Source: Bacteroidaceae bacterium (GTDB taxonomy: Bacteria; Bacteroidota; Bacteroidia; Bacteroidales; Bacteroidaceae). From it: DNA of 64,000 bases. The stretch is taken from contig JAFYPU010000021.1 of the NCBI GenBank assembly GCA_017547385.1, positions 1-64,000 on the forward strand, written 5' to 3'. Below the pieces are notes generated by a model. The model saw nothing but the letters and a program-made list of their open reading frames with translations, was not told the DNA's origin and did not search any database. A program made the translations under genes and the position numbers. Positions 24,705 to 34,627 of the stretch are shown in pieces; position 1 is the stretch's first letter, and each line of letters begins with the position of its first letter.

Positions 24705-27236
24705 ATGAAAAACATCCTAACAAAAACATGCAGATGCCTCGCTTGGCTCTGCCTGATGCTGCTGTGTGCACCGACACTGCACGCCGACGTGCTGCCACTC
24801 ATCCCTTATCCCTCGCATGTGGAACGCCACACCGGCACACTGCAAGTGCAGACACTCAAGCACATCACCTACACATCAGACGACACCCGACAACTGGCCA
24901 AAGGCTTTGCCGATGAGCTGAAAACCACTTCCGGCATTTCGTTGCGCGTGGTGAAAGACGCGGAAAAGTTTGCCCAAAACTCCATCCGCTTGTTGGCCGA
25001 TGCCCAACAGCCCAAAGAGGGATACACCCTTGACATCGACAGCCACGGTGTGCGCATCGGAGCCTCTGCACGCGCCGGCCACTTCTACGCCTTGCAAACC
25101 CTGCGCCAGCTCCTGCCTCCCGAAATCTACGGACACGCCCCGGCATCCGCTGCCAAGTGGGCACTGCCCTGCGTGAGCATCACCGATGCCCCGGCCATGG
25201 AGCACCGCGGCTTCATGCTCGACGTGGTGCGCCACTTCTTCACCGTAGAGGAAGTGAAACGCGCACTCGACATCATGGCCTCCTACAAACTAAACCGCCT
25301 GCACTGGCACCTCACCGACGACCAGGGATGGCGCATCTTCATCCCCGAATACCCACGCCTCACCTCGGTGGGCAGCATCCGCAAGGCCTCACTCACCAAC
25401 CGCGGCAGCAGCCCCTACTTTTATGACGACACCGAATATGGCCGCGGCATGTGGTACACCCCCGAACAACTGCGCGAAGTGGCCGATTATGCAAAGCAAC
25501 TGAACATTGAAATCATCCCCGAGGTGGATTTGCCCGGGCACATGGTGGCTGCCGTTACGGCCTATCCTGAGTTCAGCTGCGACTCCACCAAACGCTACGA
25601 GGTGCGCGTGGCTGCCGGCGTCTCGGAAGACGTGCTCAACATCGGCGACGACAAGGTGGTGAACTTCTTGAAGTGTGTGCTGGGACACGTGGCCGAAGCC
25701 ATCCCCGGCCGCTACATTCACATCGGCGGCGACGAATGCCCCACGGATGTCTGGAAAAACAATCCCGACTGCCTGCGCCGAGTGCGCGAAAAGGGCTTGG
25801 CCGGCATCGAAGAGCTGCAAGCGTGGCTTGTTGAGGAACTGGGCACTTATCTCAAGGAAGAATACGGCCGCGACATCGTGGTGTGGGACGAGCTGCTCGC
25901 ACATTGGCGACCGGAGTTCAAGACCCGACCTTTGCTCATGGCATGGCGCGGTCTGAAATATACCCGCGAAGCTGCCGACAAGGGCTTCCGCTGCATTGCC
26001 GTGCCGAGCTATCCGCTCTACCTCGACCTGATGCAAGTGCACGTGCAGAATGCCGACATCGAAGAGGGTTACCAAGGCGGCTACGGCGATGAGCACGTCA
26101 ACACACTCGAACAGGTGTATGCCGTCAATCCCGTGGCCGAACTCGAAGGTCGCGAGGATTTCTGCGTGGGCACACAGGCCAATCTTTGGACCGAGTCGTG
26201 CTGCAACTTCCGTCAGGCGCAATATCAGATGCTGCCCCGCCTCATCGGTCTGAGCGAAGTGGCCTGGCTTCCGGCAGCCAAGAAGAGCTGGCCCGACTTC
26301 CTGCGCCGCCTGCAACATCACGACGAGAAACTCGATGCCGCCGGCCGCGTTTATGCCAAGCACTATTTCGAACCGACCCGGCACACTGCCGCCGAAACCG
26401 CATGCCGTGAAGCCCGTCACATCATTGCTGCGGCACAACCCGGCACCCCGGGACACCCTGCAGCCGAGGTGTTGGAGCAACTCAAAACTGCCCTCTCCGA
26501 CGTGGAGACTGCCGGTAGCCCCACGACAGCCGCCACCACGGCACTCCAAGCAGTCCTCCGCCAATACAAGAGTGCCCCCGTGGCCTTTCCGGAAGCCGGG
26601 CACGCCTATCGCATCCGCTCTGCCGCCACCTACTACAAGGCACTCTATCTCGGCTCCACCCTTTATGAAAAGCAAGGAGCACTCCGCTTTCATTACACCC
26701 CCCAGAACGAGCCGGAAGAGTTGTGGCTGTTTCACCGCCAAGCAGACGGCACCTTTGTCATCGAGAACTACATGACCGGCCGCCGCATCCGGATGGGCGA
26801 AAAGGGAACAAACCTTTATGCCGAATGCTCCGACGGAACACCGCTGCACATCTGCCCGGCCACGCAGCCCACAAAGCAATACGACTACAAGCCCGGCGTG
26901 CTCTGTCTCGGCCGGGACGGACTTTACCTCTACGGTCGCTCCACCGGCGCAGTGGTGGCAGGCGACAACCCTGCCCTTTGCCATCCCGGCACATGGTATG
27001 TGGAGGAATGCACAGACTTCACACAATGGCTCCGCTCGCTCTGCGACAAATGCGAACGCCTGAACGAAAAAGCCATGACGGGCGAAGCCGGAACCCTCAC
27101 CCTCGACAAAGCCAGACAACTGCAAGAGGAGGTCATCCAGCCGGCACGCGCCCTTCTGAAAAAGCACACCATCGATACCGACACCTATCGTCGATTTGTG
27201 CAGAAGTATTTCCTCTTAACCGGCGAAGCAAAATAA
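24705..27236 (+). CDS. GH20 beta-N-acetylhexosaminidase
   Basis: About 843 residues with a signal peptide (MKNILTKTCRCLAWL onward, cleavage near HAD). The GH20b N-terminal domain is at about 30-150. The (beta/alpha)8 catalytic domain starts at EHRGFMLDVVRHF, with HWHLTDDQGWR and the catalytic Asp-Glu pair in IHIGGDECPTD. The C-terminal 250 residues form an extra region (RIRSAATYYKALYLGS...) that may bind glycans. It removes terminal GlcNAc or GalNAc from host or bacterial glycans. An in-frame ATG at 24678 would add nine residues; I prefer 24705 because the signal peptide then starts properly. Confidence 0.92.
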   Translation: MKNILTKTCRCLAWLCLMLLCAPTLHADVLPLIPYPSHVERHTGTLQVQTLKHITYTSDDTRQLAKGFADELKTTSGISLRVVKDAEKFAQNSIRLLADAQQPKEGYTLDIDSHGVRIGASARAGHFYALQTLRQLLPPEIYGHAPASAAKWALPCVSITDAPAMEHRGFMLDVVRHFFTVEEVKRALDIMASYKLNRLHWHLTDDQGWRIFIPEYPRLTSVGSIRKASLTNRGSSPYFYDDTEYGRGMWYTPEQLREVADYAKQLNIEIIPEVDLPGHMVAAVTAYPEFSCDSTKRYEVRVAAGVSEDVLNIGDDKVVNFLKCVLGHVAEAIPGRYIHIGGDECPTDVWKNNPDCLRRVREKGLAGIEELQAWLVEELGTYLKEEYGRDIVVWDELLAHWRPEFKTRPLLMAWRGLKYTREAADKGFRCIAVPSYPLYLDLMQVHVQNADIEEGYQGGYGDEHVNTLEQVYAVNPVAELEGREDFCVGTQANLWTESCCNFRQAQYQMLPRLIGLSEVAWLPAAKKSWPDFLRRLQHHDEKLDAAGRVYAKHYFEPTRHTAAETACREARHIIAAAQPGTPGHPAAEVLEQLKTALSDVETAGSPTTAATTALQAVLRQYKSAPVAFPEAGHAYRIRSAATYYKALYLGSTLYEKQGALRFHYTPQNEPEELWLFHRQADGTFVIENYMTGRRIRMGEKGTNLYAECSDGTPLHICPATQPTKQYDYKPGVLCLGRDGLYLYGRSTGAVVAGDNPALCHPGTWYVEECTDFTQWLRSLCDKCERLNEKAMTGEAGTLTLDKARQLQEEVIQPARALLKKHTIDTDTYRRFVQKYFLLTGEAK

Positions 27237-27278
27237 CACCGACCTGACACTTTCGGATTTTCCCGAAAGCACCGACAC

Positions 27279-27327
27279 AACGCAAGGCTGCGATGACACA
27301 CACCGAGTCATCGCAGCCTTGCGTTTT
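27279..27327 (+). terminator. Terminator of the GH20 gene
   Basis: AACGCAAGGCTGCGATGAC pairs with GTCATCGCAGCCTTGCGTT, a perfect 19-bp stem followed by TTCTTCT. A smaller CTTTCGG/CCGAAAG hairpin precedes it. Confidence 0.9.
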
Positions 27328-27370
27328 CTTCTACTGAAACAAGAAAACAGAACGCATTTCCGACAAAACC

Positions 27371-27454
27371 GGCAAGGCTTGCCACTTTTTTGGCAGTGCT
27401 TGCCGATTTTTTGGCAAGGCCTGCCGGTAATTCTGCAAGGCGTATGGATTTCTC
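27371..27454. repeat. 21-bp unit array F
   Basis: Four 21-bp units at 27371, 27392, 27413 and 27434. Cores are GGCAAGGCTTGCC, GGCAGTGCTTGCC, GGCAAGGCCTGCC and TGCAAGGCGTATGG. The first unit is identical to the second unit of array B. It lies between the GH20 terminator and the next promoter. Confidence 0.9.
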
Positions 27455-27498
27455 AGATACCGCTGTGCGTGTACGCGCAATAAAAAACAAATATTCTT

Positions 27499-27529
27499 TT
27501 TGCCTTGCACGTGCCTTGCACTATCTTTG
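27499..27529 (+). promoter_or_regulatory. Promoter of the PstS-like gene
   Basis: TATCTTTG (27522-27529) with TTTG at 27499-27502 and a 19-bp spacer; CCTTGCAC directly precedes the -7 box, as at 62716. Confidence 0.8.
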
Positions 27530-27553
27530 TGCCGGATAAAAACTACAAAAACG

Positions 27554-28498
27554 ATGAAGACAAAACACTTGCTCCTTTTGATGCTTTGCATGTGGCTGTG
27601 CCTTGCATGCGGTAAGAAACGTGCCGGAACAGCGGCCGACTGGCTGAAAGCCGACGATGTGCACGTGGCCATCGATGAAACTTTCCGTCCACTGATGGAA
27701 GCCGAACTCGAAGTCTTTGCCGCGCGTCATCCCGAGGCGGCGCTCTATCCGCAATATGTCAGTGAGAACGAAGCCATTCGCCTTTTGGTTTCCGACAGCC
27801 TGCGTTGCTGCGTGGCCACCCGAAAGCTGTCGGAAAAGGAACTGCGCATGGTGGAGGCCAACAGGCTGCGCGCCCGCCACACACGCATTGCCTATGATGC
27901 CTTTGCGCTTATCACCCACAAAGCAAACCCTGACACAGCCATCACCTTGGACGAGATTCGCGGCATCGTGAGCGGGAAAATCACTCGTTGGGAGCAGCTC
28001 TCACGTTCCACACGCAAGGGAGAATTGAGCTTGGTGTTCGACAATGAGGGTTCCAGTACCGTACGATATATGACCGACTCACTCAATGGCGGTCAGCCCC
28101 TCAAGGGAAATGTCTTTGCGCAGGGAAGCAACGAGAAAGTGATTGAGCTGGTGAAGCAAGACCCCGACATCATCGGAGTGGTGGGAGCTGATTGGCTGAA
28201 ACAGAAAGGCGACTCTGCGCTGCATAGTTTCCGCAACCTCGACTTCAATGTGATGCTGGTGAGCCGCTTCTCGGGTGTTCAAGGAATGTATTTCCGCCCT
28301 TATCAATACTATATCGCCACGGGCGAATATCCTTTGGTGCGTGATGTCTATGCCATCACCACCGATCCTCGCACCAAGTCGCAAGTCAAGAACTTCTACT
28401 TTTTCTTGTCGGGACAGGTCGGCCAATTGGTGATATGCAACAACTCACAAATGCTACCCGTGATGCCGGTGCAAGTGAAGAGCGTGGCCAACAATTGA
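27554..28498 (+). CDS. PstS-like substrate-binding lipoprotein
   Basis: A 314-residue lipoprotein (lipobox LCLACGKK) with a type 2 periplasmic-binding fold of the phosphate-binding kind: AFALITHKANPD, TLDEIRGIVSGKITRWEQL and the phosphate-loop-like FDNEGSSTVRYMTD. No PstCAB transporter genes follow, so it is more likely an auxiliary phosphate- or anion-binding protein than an ABC component. A TPR protein follows with its own promoter, a pairing I have seen in other Bacteroidales. I start at ATG 27554, since the promoter is at 27522-27529, inside the 18-codon extension. Confidence 0.8.
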   Translation: MKTKHLLLLMLCMWLCLACGKKRAGTAADWLKADDVHVAIDETFRPLMEAELEVFAARHPEAALYPQYVSENEAIRLLVSDSLRCCVATRKLSEKELRMVEANRLRARHTRIAYDAFALITHKANPDTAITLDEIRGIVSGKITRWEQLSRSTRKGELSLVFDNEGSSTVRYMTDSLNGGQPLKGNVFAQGSNEKVIELVKQDPDIIGVVGADWLKQKGDSALHSFRNLDFNVMLVSRFSGVQGMYFRPYQYYIATGEYPLVRDVYAITTDPRTKSQVKNFYFFLSGQVGQLVICNNSQMLPVMPVQVKSVANN

Positions 28499-28540
28499 TA
28501 AGACCCTTTTGCATGCTTTAGGTAAGTTTCGCAAAAAACT

Positions 28541-28573
28541 TTTGGGCAGTACGCATATAAATTCTTACATTTG
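28541..28573 (+). promoter_or_regulatory. Promoter of the TPR gene
   Basis: TACATTTG (28566-28573) with TTTG at 28541-28544, spacer 21 bp. Confidence 0.75.
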
Positions 28574-28651
28574 CACGTTTTCGTGTCTGCACTATGATCG
28601 TTGCATGGTGCGGCCGTATGATTGAGAAATAACAATTAAAAGAATAAAAGC

Positions 28652-30085
28652 ATGAAGAAAAACCTGTTTATCGCGTTCATGATGTGCGCCCTTTTCTTTG
28701 TGGGTGGCACAAAAGCCGTAGCGCAAGAAGCTGCAGGCTTGAGTGAAGATTTGCTCCTTTTGGCCAACACCGTGGTGGACCAGAACCTTTCTGACCCCGA
28801 CGCAGCCAACAAGACATTCACCAAGTTGTATCGTAAAATCCGTAAAAACAAGGAACAGCTCCTGGCTGTCGGAAAGTTCTTCAAGGAAAAGAACGTTTAT
28901 GCTTGCGCCCGTATCTGTGCAGAAGAGGCTTATAAGTTGGCTCCGCAGGATATCCCCGTACTCATGTTCAATGGTGAAATCTGCATGATGCGTAAGGATT
29001 ATGGTGCTGCCGGCCAAAAGTTTGACGAAGCACTGTTTGTTGATTCCACCAACATTGAAGCACTTCGCCTCAATGCGCGCGTATATAAATATGTGAACCC
29101 CCACGTAGCTCTCGAGATGCTGGAACGCCTCAAGAGAGTGGAGCCGGAAAATGCTTCTGCCGACAAGGAAATCGGTGATATCAACTACAACTTGGGCGAA
29201 TCTAAGGCTGCCGTAAAAGCTTACAACGGCTATTTCAAGAACACAAAGCCTGCCGACCTCGACATCCGCTCAATGGAAAACTACACCATCGCTCTGTTCT
29301 CAACAAAGGGATACCAAAAGGGACGTGATGTGTTGAAAGTTGTGATGCCGCTCACTGAGAAGAACTTGGTGTTCGACCGCATGAACTTCTTCTGTGCTTA
29401 CGAAAACTACGAACTTCCCGAAGCTGCTGAAGCTTTGAAGTATCTCACAGAGAAGCGTTATGCCGACTCTCTTTACATCTATCTGGACTATGCTGAAGCT
29501 GCCGGCTTTATGGAAACTCAGGGCGACATGGTGGCAGCAGCCGACTTCTTGGCTGAGGGTTTGAAGCGCGACTCCAGCAAATTAGCCGGATGGAAGAAAC
29601 TCGTGGAGTTGTATCAAGGCAATAAGAACTTCACTGCTGCCATTCCCGCTTATAAAACTTTCTTGGAACTGAACAAGGCCAACAACCGTGCCACAGATAC
29701 TTTGCAGTTGGGTGTGATTTATTATAACGCTTCACAAACCGACTCTGTGAACAAAGCAGATCACGTGAAGAACGGTGCCGAAATGTTTGCAGCCGTTGAA
29801 CGTCAAGCTCCCAAGAGCTATCTCGGTCCCCTGTGGCGTGCTCGCATCCTGAATGTCTCCAACGATCCGTTGGATGACGTGAAAGGTGCTTACGAGGTGG
29901 TATTGCAGCGCACTGAAGGCAACGAGAAGGCCAACGCCGAGCGTGTGGAAGCATTCGCTTACCTTTCATTCTATTACCTGAAGAAAGACAACGAAGCTGA
30001 ATCACTTCGCTACGCAGAGGAAGTGCTCAAGATTGATCCCAACCACGGAATGGCCAAGCAAATCAAGGCTGTGTTGAGCAAATAA
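28652..30085 (+). CDS. Exported TPR-repeat protein
   Basis: 477 residues: signal peptide about 1-25 (cleavage after VAQ), then several tetratricopeptide-like helix pairs (ACARICAEEAYKLAPQDIPV, YGAAGQKFDEALFVDSTNIE, ESLRYAEEVLKIDPNHGMA near the end). TPR solenoids hold protein complexes together; here it is probably periplasmic or outer-membrane associated. Codons strongly favour T-ending and other preferred choices compared with neighbours, suggesting high expression. The PstS-like gene precedes it and a clear terminator follows. Confidence 0.85.
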   Translation: MKKNLFIAFMMCALFFVGGTKAVAQEAAGLSEDLLLLANTVVDQNLSDPDAANKTFTKLYRKIRKNKEQLLAVGKFFKEKNVYACARICAEEAYKLAPQDIPVLMFNGEICMMRKDYGAAGQKFDEALFVDSTNIEALRLNARVYKYVNPHVALEMLERLKRVEPENASADKEIGDINYNLGESKAAVKAYNGYFKNTKPADLDIRSMENYTIALFSTKGYQKGRDVLKVVMPLTEKNLVFDRMNFFCAYENYELPEAAEALKYLTEKRYADSLYIYLDYAEAAGFMETQGDMVAAADFLAEGLKRDSSKLAGWKKLVELYQGNKNFTAAIPAYKTFLELNKANNRATDTLQLGVIYYNASQTDSVNKADHVKNGAEMFAAVERQAPKSYLGPLWRARILNVSNDPLDDVKGAYEVVLQRTEGNEKANAERVEAFAYLSFYYLKKDNEAESLRYAEEVLKIDPNHGMAKQIKAVLSK

Positions 30086-30115
30086 TTTCATTCGGACACT
30101 ACGTTACCAAATAAG

Positions 30116-30157
30116 CATCAAGCCGCAGGAACTTTTTCCTGCGGCTTGATGTGTTTA
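30116..30157 (+). terminator. Terminator of the TPR gene
   Basis: CATCAAGCCGCAGG-aactttttcct-type loop with its exact complement, followed by TGTTT. The remainder of 30086-30394 holds only this and the next promoter. Confidence 0.85.
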
Positions 30158-30298
30158 GATGGGTGCAACAAAGATGTATTGGAGTCGGCATTGCGTGGTG
30201 AATTCTTAGGTATTACAGCGTCGCCTATCTGTTTTGAGTGATTTTATTTCTTTCTGCTTCCGACGGGCATAGAATACCTTAATAAAATTATAAATCTT

Positions 30299-30329
30299 TT
30301 TGCAAAGTAGAGTGGAATGTTTACCTTTG
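30299..30329 (+). promoter_or_regulatory. Promoter of the GH109-like gene
   Basis: TACCTTTG (30322-30329) with TTTG at 30299-30302 and a 19-bp spacer; leader about 60 nt. Confidence 0.8.
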
Positions 30330-30394
30330 TGCAGAGGTTTTGTGCCTTGTCGTGTAGAAACACCAATCATTTATTAACATTATAAATCAGTATT

Positions 30395-32044
30395 ATGAAA
30401 AAGATGAACAAAGTTTTGGCTTTTGCTTTGGTCGCTTTGCTTTCGTTCAGCACTGTTGGCGCATGGGCACAGTCACTTTCTCCCAACACCAAATGGCACT
30501 GGGAAAAAGGAACCATTGTGATTGATTCGCCTGCACGTCCTGCCGGTCAACAACACGCTCTCGGCTTGAAGGTAGATCCCATCAAGACTGTTCGCGTAGC
30601 TTTCGTTGGTCTCGGCATGCGTGGTGAGTGGGCTGTTTTGCGTTTTGCTCACATTCCCGGTGTTGAAATTGTTGCACTTTGCGACTACGAAAAGCCCCGT
30701 GCAGAGCGTTTCCAGAAGTACCTCCGCGAAGCCGGTCTTGCTCCTGCCGATGTTTACTATGGCGAAAAGGGTTACGAAGAAGTTTGTAAGCGTCCAGATG
30801 TAGACCTCGTTTACATCGCTACCGACTGGAACCACCACTATCCCGTGGCCAAGTTTGCGATGGAAAATGGTAAGCACGCTGCCATCGAAGTACCCTCTGC
30901 AATGAACCTTGATCAGTGCTGGAGCCTCATCAACCTTTCTGAGAAATTGCGTCTCCACTGCTTCATCCTCGAAAACTGCTGCTACGACGAGTACGAAATG
31001 ACTGCCCTCGCTATGAAGCAAGACGGTTTGTTCGGTGAAATCATCCGTGCTGAAGGTGCTTACATCCACGGTCTCGAATGGTTCTGGGATTCATACTGGA
31101 CCGACCCCAACGACAACGACGTTGACAACCTCCACTGGCGTATGAAGTACAACAAGGAAAATCGTGGTGACGTTTATGCCACTCACGGCCTTGGTCCCGT
31201 GGCACAGTGCCTCGATATCCACCGTGGTGACCGCTTCACCACCCTTACAGCTATGGACACTGAAAGCTTCGTAGGTAAGGAATGGGTAGAAAACAAAACA
31301 GGTAGAGAATGTAAGGAGTTCCGTAATGGTGACCACACCACTACCCTCATGCGTACAGCTAACGGTAAGGTTGTAGAAATCCAGCACAACGTGATGACTC
31401 CCCAGCCCTATAACCGTTTGTTCAAGTTGACCGGAACCAAGGGTTATGCCACTAAGTATCCTCAGCCCGAATTGGCTCTCTCCGGCGACGCTCTCAAGGG
31501 CACAGATGCTCCTCAGATGGACAACCTCAATGCTCACGGATTTATGCCTGCCGCACAGCGTGAAGCACTCATGAAGAAGTATTATCACCCCATCCTTGCC
31601 AAGTACATCGAAAAGGGACGCAAGATGGGTCATGGTGGTATGGACTTCGTGATGGACTCTCGCTTGGTTTACTGCTTGCAAAATGGTCTTCCCCTCGACA
31701 TGGACGTTTACGACTTGGCTGAATGGTGCTCTCTCGCAGAACTCGGTGCTATTTCTATGGACAACAACTGCGCTGCAGTTGCATTCCCCGACTTCACTCG
31801 TGGTCACTGGAATGACGTGAAGGGTTACAAGCACGCTTTTGCTACTCCCGAAGCAGAACAAGCTACTGAAGCTGCTGCCGAGGCTTACACTGCCGCTCAG
31901 AAGGCTGCTGTGGCTAAGTATAAGCTTTGGGACCTCTATGACGCAGTTCAGAAGGCTGAAGGCAAGCAGAAGGATAAGGCCCTCAAGGCTTATATCAAGG
32001 CTGTGAAGAAAGCCAAAGCTGAAATCCTCAAAGCTACAAAGTAA
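30395..32044 (+). CDS. GH109-like Gfo/Idh/MocA oxidoreductase
   Basis: 549 residues: signal peptide about 1-25, Rossmann domain with RVAFVGLGMRGEWAVLRFAH, DLVYIATDWNHHYPVA and the conserved Glu-Val-Pro in HAAIEVPSA, then a GFO_IDH_MocA C-terminal domain. The family includes NAD-dependent alpha-N-acetylgalactosaminidases that act by oxidation-elimination. The last 65 residues are an Ala/Lys-rich, probably helical tail (about 485-549), which is unusual. Codon choice suggests high expression. It is monocistronic, with its own promoter and a strong terminator. Confidence 0.85.
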   Translation: MKKMNKVLAFALVALLSFSTVGAWAQSLSPNTKWHWEKGTIVIDSPARPAGQQHALGLKVDPIKTVRVAFVGLGMRGEWAVLRFAHIPGVEIVALCDYEKPRAERFQKYLREAGLAPADVYYGEKGYEEVCKRPDVDLVYIATDWNHHYPVAKFAMENGKHAAIEVPSAMNLDQCWSLINLSEKLRLHCFILENCCYDEYEMTALAMKQDGLFGEIIRAEGAYIHGLEWFWDSYWTDPNDNDVDNLHWRMKYNKENRGDVYATHGLGPVAQCLDIHRGDRFTTLTAMDTESFVGKEWVENKTGRECKEFRNGDHTTTLMRTANGKVVEIQHNVMTPQPYNRLFKLTGTKGYATKYPQPELALSGDALKGTDAPQMDNLNAHGFMPAAQREALMKKYYHPILAKYIEKGRKMGHGGMDFVMDSRLVYCLQNGLPLDMDVYDLAEWCSLAELGAISMDNNCAAVAFPDFTRGHWNDVKGYKHAFATPEAEQATEAAAEAYTAAQKAAVAKYKLWDLYDAVQKAEGKQKDKALKAYIKAVKKAKAEILKATK

Positions 32045-32080
32045 GAAGCAATTTGCACACTTGATGCAATAAATCATATA

Positions 32081-32121
32081 GAGGGTAGCCCATCCATGAA
32101 TTTTGGGCTACCCTCTTTTTT
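32081..32121 (+). terminator. Terminator of the GH109-like gene
   Basis: GAGGGTAGCCC...GGGCTACCCTC followed by TTTTTT, about 37 nt past the stop codon. Confidence 0.92.
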
Positions 32122-32174
32122 ATCCCCACACAAACTCAATCCTATCAGCGTTTCTTTTCTTGTTCAGTAAAGAA

Positions 32175-32227
32175 ACAAAAAAGCAGAGGCCGAGTCAAAA
32201 ATTCATACTTTGACTCGGCCTCTGCTT
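32175..32227 (-). terminator. Terminator of spoT
   Basis: AAGCAGAGGCCGAGTCAAA pairs with its complement to form a 19-bp stem; the minus strand then runs into TTTTTTG. Confidence 0.9.
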
Positions 32228-32244
32228 TATCCTTTCTGTAAACT

Positions 32245-34491
32245 TCAATCCACGCGGACAGCTTTCGTCACTTGCTCGATCTGTTTCAGCGAATCACACA
32301 CGGCTTTCACATCTTCGGTGTCATAAACCGAGATATCAATGCTACCCTCGAAGATACCGTCATTGGTTTCGAGCGTGATGCGTTTGATAACAAATGCATT
32401 CTGCTTGTGAAGCACGTCAGCGATGGAATAGAGTACGCCTCGGCTGTCGATACCCTTGATATAGATTTTGGTATCAAACAACATGCTCTTGTGCATATCC
32501 CAATCGACTGCCAGGATATTGTTGCCGTAACGCGTCTTATGCTTGGTGGCCGTTTCGCAATTTCGCTTGTGTATCTCCAAGGTTTTATCGTCCATGATAC
32601 AACCCATCACATCATCACCCGGAATGGGATGACAGCAGGGAGCCACCACACACTTAGCCATTGTCTCTTCGTTCAGCACCAACACCTTTTTGCGGTTCAG
32701 GTTCTTCACAAATTCAATGGCATCGTTCGCTACGCCACTCTCTTTTCGACCGATAAACGGGAAGAGTTTGCGCCATCCGCTTTTCTTTTTACCTTTCAGC
32801 ACATCAATGTCAGCATCTCCCAATTGCACCTTTCCCTCTCCGATGGCCAAGAACAAATCAGCCGGAGCGAGGAAATGATGAGCATGGGTAAGCTTTGAGA
32901 ACACTGCCGCTGTGGCTTCGAAACCCTTTCCGGTAAGGAAAGTGCGCAACTCCTCTTCTCCTCTACGTTGCTTCTCACGACGTTCGCGGCGCAGGATGGC
33001 TTCTATCTTGCACTTCGCTTTTGCCGTCATGGCAAAGCCGAGCCATTCGGGCTGCACACGCTGCGTGCGCGACGTGAGTATCTCCACCTGATCACCGCCT
33101 TTGAGGCGATAACTCAGCGGCACAAGGCGATGATTTACCTTGGCACCGATGCAATGGCTTCCCAAGAAAGAGTGAATAGAGAATGCAAAGTCAAGAGCCG
33201 TAGAACCCGAAGGCATGGTTTTGAGTTCGCCTTTGGGAGTGAAGACCTGTATTTCGGATGTAAACAGATTGAGCTTGATCGTATCCAAAAGGTCAAGCGT
33301 ATCAGGCTGTGGGTCGTCCAAAATTTCACGGATGGAGTCCAGCCAACGGTTCAACTCGTTTTCGTCGTATGCCGCTCCCGCGTCCTTATACTTCCAATGC
33401 GCTGCCAAACCTTGCTCGGCAATGTCGTCCATTCGTTCAGAGCGTATCTGCACTTCAATCCAGGCACCCGAAGAAAGCATAAACGTTTCGTGCAAGGCCT
33501 GATACCCATTCGCCTTGGGCTGTGTGAGCCAATCGCGCCGACGGCCGGGGTGTTTTTTGAATATCTGCGACAATGCCGCATCAATGATGTAAGCCTCATC
33601 GATTTCCTGCTCGATGTTGCGCGGTTTGAAAACCACACGCATGGCCAAGAGATCATAGATTTCGTCGAATGGGATGTGCTTTTTCTGCATCTTCGACCAA
33701 ATGCTGTAAGGACTCTTCACACGTGAGGTAAGTCGATAACTGATGCCGCGTGAATCAAGTTGGGAACGAATGAGGGGAGTGATGCTTTCAATGATTTTTT
33801 CGCGCTCTTTTTCCGAATGCGAAAGCTTCTCCAAAATGCTTTCATACTCCTCCGGATGCTGATAACGGAACGACAGGTTTTCCAGTTCGGTTTTGATTTT
33901 ATTCAAGCCCAAACGGTCGGCCAACGGCGCGAAGATGTAAAATGTTTCGCCGGCAATTTTGTATTGCTTGCTGGGAAGCATGCTGGCGAGGGTTCGCATG
34001 TTGTGCAAGCGGTCAGCAATTTTGATAAGTATGACACGGATGTCATCACTCATGGTCAGGAGGAGTTTTTTGAAAGTCTCCGCCTGCAACGATGCACGAT
34101 CACCGAAGATGCCGCCCGAAATCTTTGTCAAGCCCTCAACAATGTTGGCCACTTTCGGTCCGAAGAGATTGGAAAGATCCTCATTGGTGTAATCCGTATC
34201 CTCTTCCACATCATGCAAAAGGGCAGCACAGATGGAGGTTGAACCCAGTCCGATTTCCTCACACGTGATTTGCGCCACGGCAATGGGATGCAGGATGTAG
34301 GGTTCTCCAGAAAGGCGACGCACCCCTTTGTGTGCTTGTTTGGCAAAGTTAAAAGCTTTTGTGATGACATCCACCTTACGCCGATGATTAGACGCAAGGT
34401 ATGTATTCTTTAGCTTCTCAAAAGCCGCACTGATCAATTCCTCATCTTTTATTTCCTGAGGTGTAAGCTGTTTGTTGGGCTTGTCTGTCAT
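32245..34491 (-). CDS. spoT: RelA/SpoT family (p)ppGpp synthetase/hydrolase
   Basis: 748 residues with the complete long RSH layout. The HD hydrolase domain has HPIAVAQI and LLHDVEEDTD; the synthetase has RVKSPYSIWSKMQKK and ANGYQALH; the TGS domain is VFTPKGELKTMPSGSTALDF; a Cys/His-containing middle (VAPCCHPIPGDD) and a C-terminal ACT domain (GIDSRGVLYSIADVLHK) follow. It sets alarmone levels in starvation. I start at ATG 34491 (MTDKPNKQ); the 39-codon extension has no family resemblance. It closes the parA-parB-DUF5683-mltD-spoT run. Confidence 0.95.
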   Translation of the reverse strand: MTDKPNKQLTPQEIKDEELISAAFEKLKNTYLASNHRRKVDVITKAFNFAKQAHKGVRRLSGEPYILHPIAVAQITCEEIGLGSTSICAALLHDVEEDTDYTNEDLSNLFGPKVANIVEGLTKISGGIFGDRASLQAETFKKLLLTMSDDIRVILIKIADRLHNMRTLASMLPSKQYKIAGETFYIFAPLADRLGLNKIKTELENLSFRYQHPEEYESILEKLSHSEKEREKIIESITPLIRSQLDSRGISYRLTSRVKSPYSIWSKMQKKHIPFDEIYDLLAMRVVFKPRNIEQEIDEAYIIDAALSQIFKKHPGRRRDWLTQPKANGYQALHETFMLSSGAWIEVQIRSERMDDIAEQGLAAHWKYKDAGAAYDENELNRWLDSIREILDDPQPDTLDLLDTIKLNLFTSEIQVFTPKGELKTMPSGSTALDFAFSIHSFLGSHCIGAKVNHRLVPLSYRLKGGDQVEILTSRTQRVQPEWLGFAMTAKAKCKIEAILRRERREKQRRGEEELRTFLTGKGFEATAAVFSKLTHAHHFLAPADLFLAIGEGKVQLGDADIDVLKGKKKSGWRKLFPFIGRKESGVANDAIEFVKNLNRKKVLVLNEETMAKCVVAPCCHPIPGDDVMGCIMDDKTLEIHKRNCETATKHKTRYGNNILAVDWDMHKSMLFDTKIYIKGIDSRGVLYSIADVLHKQNAFVIKRITLETNDGIFEGSIDISVYDTEDVKAVCDSLKQIEQVTKAVRVD

Positions 34492-34627
34492 AAGTTTGTC
34501 CTCCTTGATAAGAAACGGATGGAATGCCGGCACACATTTCGCAGTACCGGTATCATCACCTTTCAAAACTGAGAATGAAAGCCGGCTCCCCTCGCTAAAA
34601 ATCAACAAGGGGGCAACCTTTCATTTA

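Noticed and set aside
25389-27167. Minus-strand 592-codon frame opposite the GH20 gene
   Set aside because: Shadow of the GH20 coding sequence; no domain, no promoter.
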